A DNA stretch of 64,000 bases from positions 1 through 64,000 of the forward strand of contig JBDHTX010000010.1 in the NCBI GenBank assembly GCA_039808885.1, written 5' to 3'. This document shows positions 1 through 9,114 of the stretch, one piece after another. The position numbers were made by a program, and so were the translations under genes. Source of the DNA: Dongia_A sp039808885. Lineage in GTDB: Bacteria; Pseudomonadota; Alphaproteobacteria; Dongiales; Dongiaceae. The notes under the pieces are model-generated. The model was not told where the DNA came from, made no database searches, and saw only the letters and a list, made by a program, of their open reading frames with translations. How positions within the stretch are numbered: the first letter of the stretch is position 1; every line of letters starts with the position of its first letter.

Positions 1-254
1 AGATGGGCCTGGCAATCTTCGCGCCGCAGGATCGCGGCCAGGGCTATGGCAAGCGGATCATCCAGCTGATGCTCGACTACCTGCGCGACTGGCTCAACAT
101 GCGCAAGGTGTCGATGACCGTGCTGGCCGACAACAAGCCGGCCATTGCGCTATACGAGAAGTGCGGCTTCGTCCCCGAAGGCGCCCTGAAGGACCAGTAC
201 TACATCGACGGCGCCTATCGCAGCGTCCTGCTGATGGCGAAGTTCCTGCGCTAG
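1..254 (+). CDS. GNAT-family N-acetyltransferase, C-terminal part (possibly PseH-like)
   Basis: The open frame enters from before the window and ends with TAG at 252-254, so only about 83 C-terminal residues are visible. They contain the acetyl-CoA binding loop (QDRGQGYG), the block DNKPAIALYEKCGF and an EGALKDQYYIDG segment, all typical of RimI-like GNAT acetyltransferases. The beta-strand with N-x-x-A-x-x-L-Y-E-K-x-G-F is also typical of PseH, which acetylates the 4-amino sugar in pseudaminic acid synthesis. The PseG- and PseI-like genes nearby make that role attractive, but it is inference from context. The end overlaps the stop of the convergent metallo-beta-lactamase-fold gene by 4 bases. 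Confidence 0.85.
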   Translation, partial: MGLAIFAPQDRGQGYGKRIIQLMLDYLRDWLNMRKVSMTVLADNKPAIALYEKCGFVPEGALKDQYYIDGAYRSVLLMAKFLR

Positions 255-1543
255 ACCCGCAGGTAGTTCAACAGCACATAGATCGACGGGTCGTAGACAT
301 TCGGACGCCGCTCGTAGTCGAGGAACAGCGCGGCGTCGGCGATATTCCACGACACGTGGCCGATCAGGATCATGATCATCAGCGTGTCGGGGCCGGAGAC
401 GCGCAGGAACGGCTGCTCGAGCGGCGCATCCCACTTCACCTCCGTGACCTCGGGCTTGTTCAGCGGCAGGCGGAAGCGCCGCTTCACGCCGGGGAAGTCG
501 AGATAGATGCCGATCTCGGCGAAGGACTTCTTGCGCTCCTGGATCGCCCACAGGCGGTCGCGGGCGTATTTCACCAGCCGGTCGACCGGCACCGAGGGGA
601 AGAACTCGATCTTCTCGTGATCGTAGATCTTCGCCTTCAGCACCTTGGCGATGTACTCCTCGCGGTCGGCCTCGGTGACGTCCTTGTATTCCCCTTCCGG
701 TGTCTTGCAGCCGCGATCGAAGTCGTAGGCCTGGCCGGAATTGAGCATGATCAGACGATCCGCAAGGCCGGCCTCCGCCAGGGCGCCCCTGACGATGCCG
801 GGGCTCGCCGGGTGCGAGATGTATTTGTTGAGATGCGAGCGTGAGCCGGCGACGACGAACTGGTCCGCGAAAGGCGTCACGTAGCGCGGGTCGAGTTCGC
901 GCACCGTCTTCACGAAGGCGGCAAAGCGGCCGAGCATCACCCGCCGCTGCTCCGCCTTCTTCTCTTCCTCGGAGAGGTTCACGTAGCAGGACGGATAGCC
1001 GGAGCCGCCGGCATAGGGCAGCAGCGCGTAGTCGATGCGGCCGTAATAGTCCTTGAGGTATTGCAGGCCGCCGGGATGCGGCTGGCAGTCATTGGCGTTG
1101 TAGATGACGAAATCGTCCCAGCGCAGCACCAGGGCGGAATCGATCACATAGGCCATCTCGTTGGCCGGGTCGGCTTCGACCATGTTGACCTTGAGGCCGG
1201 GTTCCAGCTCAACCTCGGTGCGGGCCGGGATATGGTGCACCTTCTTGAAGTGGAAACCGTTCTGGTCGAGGAATTTCTGCACGAAGTCCGGCTTCTTCTC
1301 CATCAGGATGATCTCGGCATCCTTGTTCAGATGCTTGATCGTGCCGGCCGAGCAATGATCCTCGTGGATATGCGAAATGTAGATGTAGTCGAAGCGGCCC
1401 AGATCCTCGATGCCCATCTGCATCTTCGGCCAATGGTACCAGGCGCCGTGGAAGATGCCGTCATCCAGCCAGGGATCGAACAGGATCCGCTTGCCCTTGT
1501 GCTCCAGGATGCCGGTGGCGCCGCCGAGATTGATGAACTTCAT
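251..1543 (-). CDS. MBL-fold metallo-hydrolase, CMAH-like core
   Basis: Protein of 430 residues. It starts directly in the metallo-beta-lactamase fold (MKFINLGGATGILEHKGKRI) and carries the metal motif ISHIHEDHCSAG (HxHxDH) near residue 70. The later block YAGGSGYPSCYVN, with a Ser/Gly-rich turn and a cysteine, recalls the CMP-N-acetylneuraminate hydroxylase (CMAH) and UlaG-like branch. There is no N-terminal Rieske domain, so a CMAH-type hydroxylation by this protein alone is not supported. It lies 14 bases after the methyltransferase gene on the same strand and close to nonulosonic acid genes, so a role in modifying a surface sugar is a reasonable inference. The ATG at 1543 was chosen because the fold begins there. 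Confidence 0.8.
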   Translation of the reverse strand: MKFINLGGATGILEHKGKRILFDPWLDDGIFHGAWYHWPKMQMGIEDLGRFDYIYISHIHEDHCSAGTIKHLNKDAEIILMEKKPDFVQKFLDQNGFHFKKVHHIPARTEVELEPGLKVNMVEADPANEMAYVIDSALVLRWDDFVIYNANDCQPHPGGLQYLKDYYGRIDYALLPYAGGSGYPSCYVNLSEEEKKAEQRRVMLGRFAAFVKTVRELDPRYVTPFADQFVVAGSRSHLNKYISHPASPGIVRGALAEAGLADRLIMLNSGQAYDFDRGCKTPEGEYKDVTEADREEYIAKVLKAKIYDHEKIEFFPSVPVDRLVKYARDRLWAIQERKKSFAEIGIYLDFPGVKRRFRLPLNKPEVTEVKWDAPLEQPFLRVSGPDTLMIMILIGHVSWNIADAALFLDYERRPNVYDPSIYVLLNYLRV

Positions 1544-1557
1544 GGAAGGCCGGCTTT

Positions 1558-2454
1558 CTATCGTGGCACGGAATAGGCGATGACCTGGCGGCCGAGATTG
1601 CGGTCCGCCAACGCCTGGTAGAGCTGGTGCAGTTCCTTCTCGAAGCCGTGCTTGCGCATGTTCATCTCGAAGGCCATGCGGCGCTCGTGGCATTGGCGGC
1701 CGAGCGCGCGGTCGCCGACATAGTTGTCGCCAAAGACCAGGAACATCTCGAGCGGGAACGAGGATTCGGTGTAGCGCACGTCGTAGTCGAGGCCGTTCAG
1801 CAGCGCCTTCAGGGTATCACCGCTGAAGTAGTTGAGATGCGCCGGCGGAGCGAACCACCATTCCTTCAGGTTGTGCGTGCGCTGGCCGCAGACCTGGAAG
1901 GCGTTGAACTCGTTCGGCACCTCGATGACCAGCACGCCGCCCGGCTTCAGCACCTTTTCCCGGATCTCCCGCAGCACGCGCACGGGGTCGGCCAGGTGCT
2001 CCAGCACGTTCATCAGGGTGACGACGTCGAATCTCTTGCCCTCGAACACGTCCATGCGGTCCATGCCGGCCTGGACCACGCTGAGGCCGACCTTCTTGCC
2101 GTGCTCGACGGCTTCGGTCGCTGGATCGAAGCCGTAGCAATCGGCGCCCTTGTTCTTGAAATAGACCAGCGCCTGGGCCCAGCCGCAGCCGACATCGAGC
2201 ACCGACATGCCCTTCATCGGGCGGCCGGCGATCTTCTCGATTTCGCGGCACATATCCTCGCGATGGGCGTCGTGAAACTCCTGGTCGCGGGTCAGGACCT
2301 CGAGGGCCGAGTTGTTGAAGCCCTGGTAGCCGCTGGAATAGAACTCCTCGGCGTAGAAGCGCGCGATCTCTTCGGCCGAAGGCGTCGGCGTGACCTGCAG
2401 GAAGCCGAATTGCGGGTGCGGCCGCAGGCTGTAGGCCGTCTTGTCGGTGGTCAT
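1558..2454 (-). CDS. Class I SAM-dependent methyltransferase
   Basis: Protein of 298 residues with the SAM-binding motif VLDVGCGWAQAL around residue 95, the acidic position in CYGFDP and the post-motif VVTLMNVLEHLADP. These are typical of Methyltransf_11/23 enzymes that methylate small molecules or sugars. The start is ATG 2454, which has GGAG eight bases upstream; the frame stays open further upstream but that part is unlike a protein of this family. The gene is first in a short two-gene unit with the MBL-fold gene and faces away from the pseG-like gene, which suggests a role in decorating the surface glycan. The substrate cannot be read from sequence. Confidence 0.85.
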   Translation of the reverse strand: MTTDKTAYSLRPHPQFGFLQVTPTPSAEEIARFYAEEFYSSGYQGFNNSALEVLTRDQEFHDAHREDMCREIEKIAGRPMKGMSVLDVGCGWAQALVYFKNKGADCYGFDPATEAVEHGKKVGLSVVQAGMDRMDVFEGKRFDVVTLMNVLEHLADPVRVLREIREKVLKPGGVLVIEVPNEFNAFQVCGQRTHNLKEWWFAPPAHLNYFSGDTLKALLNGLDYDVRYTESSFPLEMFLVFGDNYVGDRALGRQCHERRMAFEMNMRKHGFEKELHQLYQALADRNLGRQVIAYSVPR

Positions 2455-2783
2455 CGCGCTCTCCACTATGCTGGTCCGAGCCATTCTGCCGGCGCCATCT
2501 CGCGGCGCGCCCCTCCCTAACATACGCCCCCACCCCTGCCAAGCCGTGGGCCGGCAAGGGTAATTTGGCTTCGACCAGCGGCCGGCACAGGCGCCGGCGC
2601 GCGCAACCACTGGCAGCATAGGCGCGGCGAAGACGGTTCCAACGGGCGGAATGTCGCAGCATTCGCGGGCCGGCCAATTGTCACCCGGGTCGCATTGAAC
2701 CGGCCGCCTTTTACGGCTATGCCAGCCCCATCGGGCGGCCTCCCCGCCCGCCATCCGGCCCAAGGGTTCAAATCAGGGGGACC
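2455..2783. promoter_or_regulatory. Divergent intergenic region, methyltransferase / pseG-like
   Basis: A 329-base gap between two genes transcribed away from each other, so both promoters should be here. It is GC-rich apart from a short AT-richer stretch around 2558-2572. A clear AGGGGGA ribosome site sits just before 2784. I see no tRNA, repeat or credible small gene. Confidence 0.4.
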
Positions 2784-3731
2784 ATGCGCGCAGCCTTCGT
2801 TGTCGACAGCGGCCCCGCGATCGGGCTCGGCCACCTCAGCCGCAGCCTGCTGCTGCTGGATGCGCTGACGCAGAAGGGCGTCACCTGCCGCCTCTACACC
2901 GCCGACCCGGCGGCCGCCGACGCGCTGGGACGCTCCGCCGAGCCGCTGCCGGCGCCGCTCGGCAAGCTGCCGAAGACCGACCTGGTGGTGTGCGATTCCT
3001 ACCGATTGAGCGAAGGCGACTTCACCGCCCTGCGCGACCGCTGCCGGCTGCTGGTTGCGCTGGACGACACCGCCGACCGGCCGCTGCCGGTCGATGTCAT
3101 CATCAATCACAACCTCTATGCCGCGCAGCTGGGCTACGAGGCGCTCTCGACCGCCAAGGTCCTGGCCGGTCCGGACTACGCCTTGGTCAACGACAAGGTG
3201 ATGGCGGCGGCACACCACCGCCGCAGCCATCCGCCGGAGAACGCCGTGGTCATCAGCTTCGGCGGCACCGATGACGGCGCCATCGCCGCCAAGGTCGCCG
3301 GCGAATTGCTGAGCCGTTGCGACGCGCGGATCGACGTCATCGTCGCCGCCAGCCGCCAGCCCGCCGCGGCGATCCGCGATCTGGCGCAGTCTCATCCCGG
3401 CCGCGTGGTGCTGCATCACGGCGCCGATGTGCCGGCGCTGCTGTCGCATGCGCGGCTCTATCTCGGCGCCGCCGGGATGATGTCCTTCGAGGCCTTCGCC
3501 ATCGGGCTGTTCCTGGTGGTGGTGCCGATCGCCGACAACCAGCGCCCGGGCGCCGAGGCGCTGCTGCGCTATGGCCACGACATGGTGGCGGAGCTGGACC
3601 CGGAAAAGCTTGCAGAGCATGCCGCGCGGCGCTTGAAATCGCCGCCGGTGATCACCCTGGCGCCGATCGACGGCAAGGGGCCGGAGCGTCTGGCCGCGGA
3701 GCTGCTACACGAGATCGCGCAGCGCCACTAG
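2784..3731 (+). CDS. pseG: PseG-like UDP-sugar hydrolase (nonulosonic acid pathway)
   Basis: Protein of 315 residues. PseG removes UDP from UDP-2,4-diacetamido-2,4,6-trideoxy-beta-L-altropyranose in pseudaminic acid synthesis. The N-terminus has the GT-B like glycine motif GLGHLSRSLLLLDAL near residue 14, which holds the catalytic His of this family. The C-terminal half has the nucleotide-binding region VVISFGGTDDGAIAAK and GAAGMMSFEAFAIG, as in PseG/MurG-like proteins. The length is slightly above the usual 270-300. A GGGGGA ribosome site precedes ATG 2784. The gene converges on the PseI-like synthase gene, overlapping it by 4 bases, and that pairing supports the call. A paralogous hydrolase for legionaminic acid cannot be excluded. 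Confidence 0.75.
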   Translation: MRAAFVVDSGPAIGLGHLSRSLLLLDALTQKGVTCRLYTADPAAADALGRSAEPLPAPLGKLPKTDLVVCDSYRLSEGDFTALRDRCRLLVALDDTADRPLPVDVIINHNLYAAQLGYEALSTAKVLAGPDYALVNDKVMAAAHHRRSHPPENAVVISFGGTDDGAIAAKVAGELLSRCDARIDVIVAASRQPAAAIRDLAQSHPGRVVLHHGADVPALLSHARLYLGAAGMMSFEAFAIGLFLVVVPIADNQRPGAEALLRYGHDMVAELDPEKLAEHAARRLKSPPVITLAPIDGKGPERLAAELLHEIAQRH

Positions 3732-4810
3732 GGCTTCGCCGCCTCCGCGCGCGGATCCGGCGCCTCGACCATCGACCAGTCGAGCGGCGTGCCGCGCTTC
3801 ACGTCGCGCGTCGCCTTGCGGCCGAGCACGTCCTTCAGATGCTTGGGCGCGAGGCCCAGGCCCGGGCGGATGGAACGCACCTGCTCCGGCCCGATCACCT
3901 GCCCCGCCTTCAGGTCGGCGACGACGTAGAGCGAGCGGCGGAACTTGCGCGCGGCGCGCTCGCTTTCCGCGAGGCCGTAGAACACCTGGCCCTTGGCTTC
4001 CCAGGCCACGTTCACGTCCTGGACCAGGCGGGTCAACTCCTCCGGCTCCAGGCTGAAGGCGGAATCGACCCCGCCATCGGCGCGGCGCAGGGTCACATGC
4101 TTCTCGATCACCGCGGCGCCGAGAGCCACCGCCGCCACCGGCACCGCCGTGCCGAGCGTGTGATCGGACAGGCCGATGACCGCGTCGAACATCTGCGCCA
4201 GATGCGGGATGGTGCTGAGGTTGCTGTCGCGCGGCGGCGTGGGATAGCCGCTGGTGCAATGGAGCAGCACGATATCCTTGGCCCCGGCGGCGCGCGCGGC
4301 GGCGACCGCCTCCGCCACCTCGCCAAGCTCGGAGGCGCCGGTCGACATGACGATGGGCTTGCCGGTCTTGGCCACCCGCTCGATCAGCGGGATGTCGCAG
4401 AGCTCCAGCGAGGCGATCTTGTAGGCTGGCGCGTCAAGCTTCTCCAGCAGGTCGACGGCGGTAAAGTCGAAGGGCGAGCTGAAAACCGCGATGCCGAGCT
4501 CCCGGCCGCGCTTGAACAGCGGCTCGTGCCACTCCCACGGCATCGCCGCCTCGGCGTAGAGGTCGTAGAGCCGCGCGCCATCCCACAACCCGCCATGGAC
4601 CATGAATTCCGGCCCGTCGTGGTCGATGGTGATGGTGTCGGCGCGATAGGATTGCAGCTTCACCGCCTGGGCGCCGGCCTGGCGCGCGGCCTCCATCACG
4701 GCGAAGGCGCGATCGAGGCTGCCATTGTGGTTGGCGGAGAGCTCGGCGATCACATAGGGCGGCTGATCGACCCCGATCTTGCGGCCGGCAATGGAGAAAC
4801 TGACGGTCAC
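3728..4810 (-). CDS. pseI: Pseudaminic/sialic acid synthase (NeuB family, PseI-like)
   Basis: Protein of 360 residues. NeuB-family enzymes condense a 6-deoxy-hexose derivative or ManNAc with phosphoenolpyruvate to form a nonulosonic acid. Visible are the N-terminal strand YVIAELSANHNGSLDRA, the TIM-barrel block AVKLQSYRADTITID, KIASLELCDIPLI, the GLSDHT loop and IEKHVTL, then a C-terminal SAF (antifreeze-like) domain from about residue 290. The EFMVHGGLWDGARLYDLY segment resembles PseI more than NeuB. The start is GTG 4810, six bases after GGAGG, and it overlaps the stop of the wbqC-like gene (GTGA), so the two are translationally coupled. The PseG neighbour supports pseudaminic acid, but the exact sugar is inference. 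Confidence 0.82.
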   Translation of the reverse strand: MTVSFSIAGRKIGVDQPPYVIAELSANHNGSLDRAFAVMEAARQAGAQAVKLQSYRADTITIDHDGPEFMVHGGLWDGARLYDLYAEAAMPWEWHEPLFKRGRELGIAVFSSPFDFTAVDLLEKLDAPAYKIASLELCDIPLIERVAKTGKPIVMSTGASELGEVAEAVAAARAAGAKDIVLLHCTSGYPTPPRDSNLSTIPHLAQMFDAVIGLSDHTLGTAVPVAAVALGAAVIEKHVTLRRADGGVDSAFSLEPEELTRLVQDVNVAWEAKGQVFYGLAESERAARKFRRSLYVVADLKAGQVIGPEQVRSIRPGLGLAPKHLKDVLGRKATRDVKRGTPLDWSMVEAPDPRAEAAKP

Positions 4811-5547
4811 ACCGCCTCCTTCACAAGTTGGGTCGCCGCCGACGGGCGGATGCCGCTGCGGATTACCGCGCCCGCCGCCGCGACGCCGACATTGGCGACC
4901 AGGTCCAGCACGCACATATAGGGCAGGAACGCCCCGTTGACCTGCGGATAGGTCGGATGCTCGTAGCGCTGATAGAGCAGGGTCATGCCATGGGCCGCGA
5001 ATTGCGCCTCGCCGTCCGCCTCGCTCAGATAGCCGGCGGCGCCCGCCGGCGACAGATAGGTGTCGGCGCCCACCGCGCGGCAGAGGTCGACCAGGCGGTC
5101 GCGCCGGTCGGCGCTTTTCTCGGCGATGGCGGAGGAACGCAACCGCCGGCCGGCGATGCCCAGGCGTTCGGCGATGGAGGAGATCAGCGCCACGTTCAGG
5201 TCGCAGAGTTTGGCGCTGCCGCCTTGCAGAACAGGCTCGTAGATCGCCAAGGCCTCGGCGTAGTGCGGCGCCTTGCGGTAGTTCTGCTGAAACGACTTCA
5301 GATGCTTGGCGACCCAATGCGCCCCGTCGATCTCGACATCCTTGATCGCCTGCTCGCCGCCATGCCGGATCGGCACGGTCAGCATCAGCTCCTTGCCGCT
5401 CTCGCCCTTGATGCGGTTGCGCGTCTGCCAGCTCTGCTTCGAGAGCTGCACGTCGTCAAGGAAGACGAAGACATCCGCCATGTCCATCAGCGCGAAATAG
5501 CCGATCCAGGGCAGATAGGTCGGCTGCATGATGGCGCAGACGGTCAT
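4807..5547 (-). CDS. WbqC family protein
   Basis: Protein of 246 residues. The opening TVCAIMQPTYLPWIGYFALM and then FVFLDDVQLSKQSWQTRNRI are the hallmark of the WbqC family (PF08889). Members occur in O-antigen and flagellar-glycan clusters, where they are thought to act in acyl or amino-acid modification of sugars; the biochemical role is not established. The gene lies 8 bases after the surface carbohydrate gene and overlaps pseI by 4, so the three form one unit. The ATG at 5547 directly precedes the family's conserved start. Confidence 0.88.
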   Translation of the reverse strand: MTVCAIMQPTYLPWIGYFALMDMADVFVFLDDVQLSKQSWQTRNRIKGESGKELMLTVPIRHGGEQAIKDVEIDGAHWVAKHLKSFQQNYRKAPHYAEALAIYEPVLQGGSAKLCDLNVALISSIAERLGIAGRRLRSSAIAEKSADRRDRLVDLCRAVGADTYLSPAGAAGYLSEADGEAQFAAHGMTLLYQRYEHPTYPQVNGAFLPYMCVLDLVANVGVAAAGAVIRSGIRPSAATQLVKEAV

Positions 5548-5555
5548 CGGCGCCG

Positions 5556-6944
5556 CTACAGCCCGCTGAAGGCGCGGCGCAGGCGCGTGGCGACGTGGAG
5601 CCGCCGCGCCGAGACCAGCGCCACCTTGCTGCCGCACAATTCGATCTTCGGACGCACCTGGATGTCGAGCAGGTGACAGAGCAGCTCCAGCCGGTTGCGC
5701 ATCTGGTTGAGGTCCAGGCTCGGCATCAGGGTGCCGCGCACGTTCTTGTCGCGCTGGGTCCACTTGTAGCCGGAGAGCGGCTTCCACTGGGTCTGCCCTT
5801 CGCTCATCGGCCGCCAGCCGCGCTTGCCGCCAAGGACTTCCAGCCCGTCGATGATCTGCTCCGCGCCCAGCTTGTCCGGCCGGTACGACATGGCGATGGC
5901 GAAGGCGGCGCGCATGTTGCCGTCGTAGCACTCGTTCGGCGCCTCGAGGATGCGCGTTGCGCGCACGATCGCCTGGTCGACGGTCTTCGCCACCGGATTG
6001 ACCCGGGCCGAGAGGTACCAGTTGTTGATGTCGAGGTCCGAGGGCACGATGCACAGCGCCGGCCGATCCAGCGCAATGGCTTCCACCCCTGTCGTGCAAT
6101 TCGTGTGGATCAGCAGCCGCGAGGCGATGATCCAGGGGATCGCCGGCCCCTCGCGCACGATGTCGAGGTTCGGGATATGGCCGACCCATTCGTGCCAGCG
6201 GTCCATGCGCTCGCTCGGATGCGGGCGCAGGATGATCTTCACGTCGGGGAATTGCTGGCGCAGCCTGGGCAGGAATTCGAGCAGCGCCGCCCGGTTGGCC
6301 TCCTCCATCAGGCGGCCTTCCTCCAGGTGCTTCACCTGGCGCGGGTCGCTCAGATCGACCTTCCCCATCTTCACCAGGTTGCGGATGATCTCCTCCACGT
6401 CGCCCTTCTCGGTATTGGTGAAGCCGAGATTGGAGTTGATCAGGATGAACTCGCCGTAGCGCCGCTTGATGTCGGCGACGTCCTGGTCGTAGATCGAGCG
6501 CAGCTCCGGCCGCATCAGGTCCCAGCGTGGGTTGCAGGCCTGGGTGACATGGTCGTGGTCGAGGCCGAAATTGGCGGCGAAGGATTCCGCGTTATGGGCG
6601 CCCGACAGGAAGATGTCGTCGGTCTCCGCCACCGCCGCCGGCGAGATCCACCAGAAGTTCCGGTTCTGCACCACGAGGCCCGGCATCTCCTCGTCCACGG
6701 CCACCACCGCATAGCCCGTCGACCGGGCCCTGTGCAGCATCTTGGCGTCGCGCACGGTCAGGGTCTTCGAGCAATAGAGACCCGGGGTCATGCGCTCGAT
6801 GTTGCGCTCGATCAGCCATTTCTGGCCGAGCACCACCTCAAAGCCGCGCTCCACCGCGACCGCCGCCAGCAGCAGGCGGGAATCGAGCTCGCGCGAGGCG
6901 ATCTCCATGGGGAAGTAGATGATCTTCGCAAGTCTGGCCGTCAT
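5556..6944 (-). CDS. Surface carbohydrate biosynthesis protein
   Basis: Protein of 462 residues with two Rossmann-like halves. It begins MTARLAKIIYFPMEIASREL and includes the segments VILGQKW-like FEVVLGQKWLIERN, FILINSNLGFTNTEKGD and KIILRPHPSERMD, then a C-terminal LLIHTNCTTGVEAIAL. The RPHP and NCTTG-x-E motifs are those of surface-carbohydrate (surf_polysacc) proteins related to CDP-glycerol glycerophosphotransferases and GT-B enzymes. It is first in a three-gene unit with wbqC-like and pseI-like genes, so it probably handles an activated sugar of the nonulosonate glycan. Substrate and direction of the reaction are unknown. Confidence 0.78.
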   Translation of the reverse strand: MTARLAKIIYFPMEIASRELDSRLLLAAVAVERGFEVVLGQKWLIERNIERMTPGLYCSKTLTVRDAKMLHRARSTGYAVVAVDEEMPGLVVQNRNFWWISPAAVAETDDIFLSGAHNAESFAANFGLDHDHVTQACNPRWDLMRPELRSIYDQDVADIKRRYGEFILINSNLGFTNTEKGDVEEIIRNLVKMGKVDLSDPRQVKHLEEGRLMEEANRAALLEFLPRLRQQFPDVKIILRPHPSERMDRWHEWVGHIPNLDIVREGPAIPWIIASRLLIHTNCTTGVEAIALDRPALCIVPSDLDINNWYLSARVNPVAKTVDQAIVRATRILEAPNECYDGNMRAAFAIAMSYRPDKLGAEQIIDGLEVLGGKRGWRPMSEGQTQWKPLSGYKWTQRDKNVRGTLMPSLDLNQMRNRLELLCHLLDIQVRPKIELCGSKVALVSARRLHVATRLRRAFSGL

Positions 6945-7049
6945 GCCACTTTATGTAACGGAGGCGACCGGAGCGCGCAATGCCGCTCGCGGTCGCACGC
7001 CATGCCCTTGGTCGTTGAAATTAATGGGTTTTCCGCCGGATCAGGAGGC

Positions 7050-7078
7050 TTGCGGCAAGGCCTGCCGGGGCCTTATCT
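7050..7078 (+). promoter_or_regulatory. Candidate sigma-70 promoter of parE
   Basis: TTGCGG at 7050-7055 and TTATCT at 7073-7078 are separated by 17 bases, about 45 bases ahead of the parE ATG. The spacer holds the inverted repeat AAGGCC/GGCCTT (7057-7062, 7069-7074). This is a pattern match only. Confidence 0.35.
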
Positions 7079-7123
7079 GTTTCCCCGCACCCAGAACACG
7101 GTTTCGAGTCGGCGGTATTCAGA

Positions 7124-9109
7124 ATGAGCGATCTTTTCGGCAATAGCGGCAAGAAGGGCGGCGATTACAGCGCCAAGGACATCGAGGTCCTCGAGGGCCT
7201 GGAGCCGGTCCGGCGCCGGCCCGGCATGTATATCGGCGGCACCGACGAGCGCGCCCTGCACCACCTGGTGGCCGAGATCCTCGACAACTCGATGGACGAG
7301 GCGGTCGCCGGCCATGCCAGCCGCATCGAGCTGGAGCTGGGCGCCGACGGTTATGTCACCGTGCGCGACAACGGCCGCGGCATCCCCATCGACCCGATGG
7401 CCAAATACGGCAACAAGCCGGCGGTCGAGGTCCTGCTCACGACGCTGCATTCCGGCGGCAAGTTCTCGGGCAAGGTCTACGACACCTCGGGCGGCCTGCA
7501 CGGCGTCGGCATGTCGGTGGTGAACGCCCTCAGCGACGATTTCACCGTCGAGGTGGCGCGCGACAAAGAGCTTTATGTTCAGTCCTATAGCAAGGGAAAG
7601 CCGAAGGGAAAACTGAAGAACACCGGCAGCGTCAACCGGCGCGGCACCACCATCCGCTTCCATGCCGATCCGGAGATCTTCGGCAAGCAGGCGCATTTCC
7701 GCCCCAACCGGCTCTATCGCATGTGCCGGTCGAAGGCGTACCTGTTCCGCGGCGTCGAGATTCGCTGGTCCTGCGACCCCAGCCTGATCCAGGCGGGCGA
7801 CGACACCCCGGCGCAGGAGACCCTGCATTTCCCCGGCGGCCTGTCGGACTTCCTCGCCGCCAACATCAACGGCAAGCAGACCATCACCTCCGTGCCGTTC
7901 GACGGCCAGGCCGAGTTCCCGGACAAGCAGGGCCGCGTCGAATGGGCCATTGCCTGGCCGGTCGATGACGAAGGCTTCCTCAATTCCTATTGCAACACGG
8001 TGCCGACGCCGGAGGGCGGCACGCACGAGGCCGGATTGCGCTCCGGCCTCGGCCGCTCGCTGCGCGCCTATGGCGAACTGGTCGGCAACCGCAAGGCGGC
8101 GCAGATCACCGCCGAAGACATCACCGGCGGCGCCATGATGCTGCTCTCGGTCTTCATTCGCGATCCGCAGTTCCAGGGCCAGACCAAGGAGAAGTTGGCG
8201 ACGGCCGAGGCCGCGCGCCTGGTCGAAAGCTCGATCAAGGACCATTTCGACCACTGGCTTTCCGGCGATCCGGGCCGCGCCAAGGATCTGCTGGAGCGGG
8301 TGATCGAGAAGGCCGAGGAGCGGCAGCGCAAGAAGCAGGACAAGGAGCTGTCGCGCAAGACCGCGACGCGCAAGCTGCGCCTGCCCGGCAAGCTCTCGGA
8401 TTGCAGCAAGACCGGCCAGGAAGGCACCGAACTGTTCCTGGTCGAGGGCGATTCCGCCGGCGGCTCCGCCAAATCGGCCCGCAACCGTGAGACCCAGGCG
8501 GTGCTGCCCCTGCGCGGCAAGATCCTCAACGTCGCCAGCGCCTCGGCCGACAAGCTGGGCGGCAACCAGGAGCTCATCGACCTGATCCAGGCCTTGGGCT
8601 GCGGCACCCGCGACAAATACGACGAGGAGCGGCTGCGCTACGAGAAGATCATCATCATGACCGACGCCGACGTGGACGGCGCCCACATCGCCTCGCTGCT
8701 GATGACCTTCTTCTTCCGCGAGATGCCGGGGTTGATCGAGGGCGGCCACCTCTACCTCGCGCAGCCGCCGCTCTATTCACTCACCCAGGGCGCGAAAAAA
8801 ACCTATGCCCGCGACGACGCGCACAAGGACGAGCTGCTGAAGGGCGAGTTCGCCGGCCGCGGCAAGGTCGAGATCAGCCGCTTCAAGGGCCTCGGCGAGA
8901 TGCCAGCGGCGGACCTCAAGAAGACCACCATGGACCCGGCGCACCGCGTGCTGTTGCGCGTGCGCATGCCGCACCGCTATGTCGAGGAGGAGCGCCAGGA
9001 GGCGCGCGAGACCTCGGACCTGGTGGAACGTCTGATGGGCCGCAAGCCCGAGCTGCGCTTCCAGTTCATCCAGGAGAACGCGCAATTCGCCCGCGACCTG
9101 GACGTGTGA
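7124..9109 (+). CDS. parE: DNA topoisomerase IV subunit B
   Basis: Protein of 661 residues, the ATPase subunit of the enzyme that decatenates chromosomes with ParC. N-terminal GHKL motifs are present: EGLEPVRRRPGMYIG, EILDNSMDEAV (the Asn that binds magnesium), VRDNGRGIP and GGLHGVGMSVVNAL. The TOPRIM domain has LVEGDSAGGSA near residue 438 and MTDADVDGAHI near 512. The absence of the roughly 170-residue insert seen in proteobacterial GyrB and the overall length point to ParE rather than GyrB. The YjbR gene follows immediately. Confidence 0.96.
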   Translation: MSDLFGNSGKKGGDYSAKDIEVLEGLEPVRRRPGMYIGGTDERALHHLVAEILDNSMDEAVAGHASRIELELGADGYVTVRDNGRGIPIDPMAKYGNKPAVEVLLTTLHSGGKFSGKVYDTSGGLHGVGMSVVNALSDDFTVEVARDKELYVQSYSKGKPKGKLKNTGSVNRRGTTIRFHADPEIFGKQAHFRPNRLYRMCRSKAYLFRGVEIRWSCDPSLIQAGDDTPAQETLHFPGGLSDFLAANINGKQTITSVPFDGQAEFPDKQGRVEWAIAWPVDDEGFLNSYCNTVPTPEGGTHEAGLRSGLGRSLRAYGELVGNRKAAQITAEDITGGAMMLLSVFIRDPQFQGQTKEKLATAEAARLVESSIKDHFDHWLSGDPGRAKDLLERVIEKAEERQRKKQDKELSRKTATRKLRLPGKLSDCSKTGQEGTELFLVEGDSAGGSAKSARNRETQAVLPLRGKILNVASASADKLGGNQELIDLIQALGCGTRDKYDEERLRYEKIIIMTDADVDGAHIASLLMTFFFREMPGLIEGGHLYLAQPPLYSLTQGAKKTYARDDAHKDELLKGEFAGRGKVEISRFKGLGEMPAADLKKTTMDPAHRVLLRVRMPHRYVEEERQEARETSDLVERLMGRKPELRFQFIQENAQFARDLDV

Positions 9110-9114
9110 GGTCG

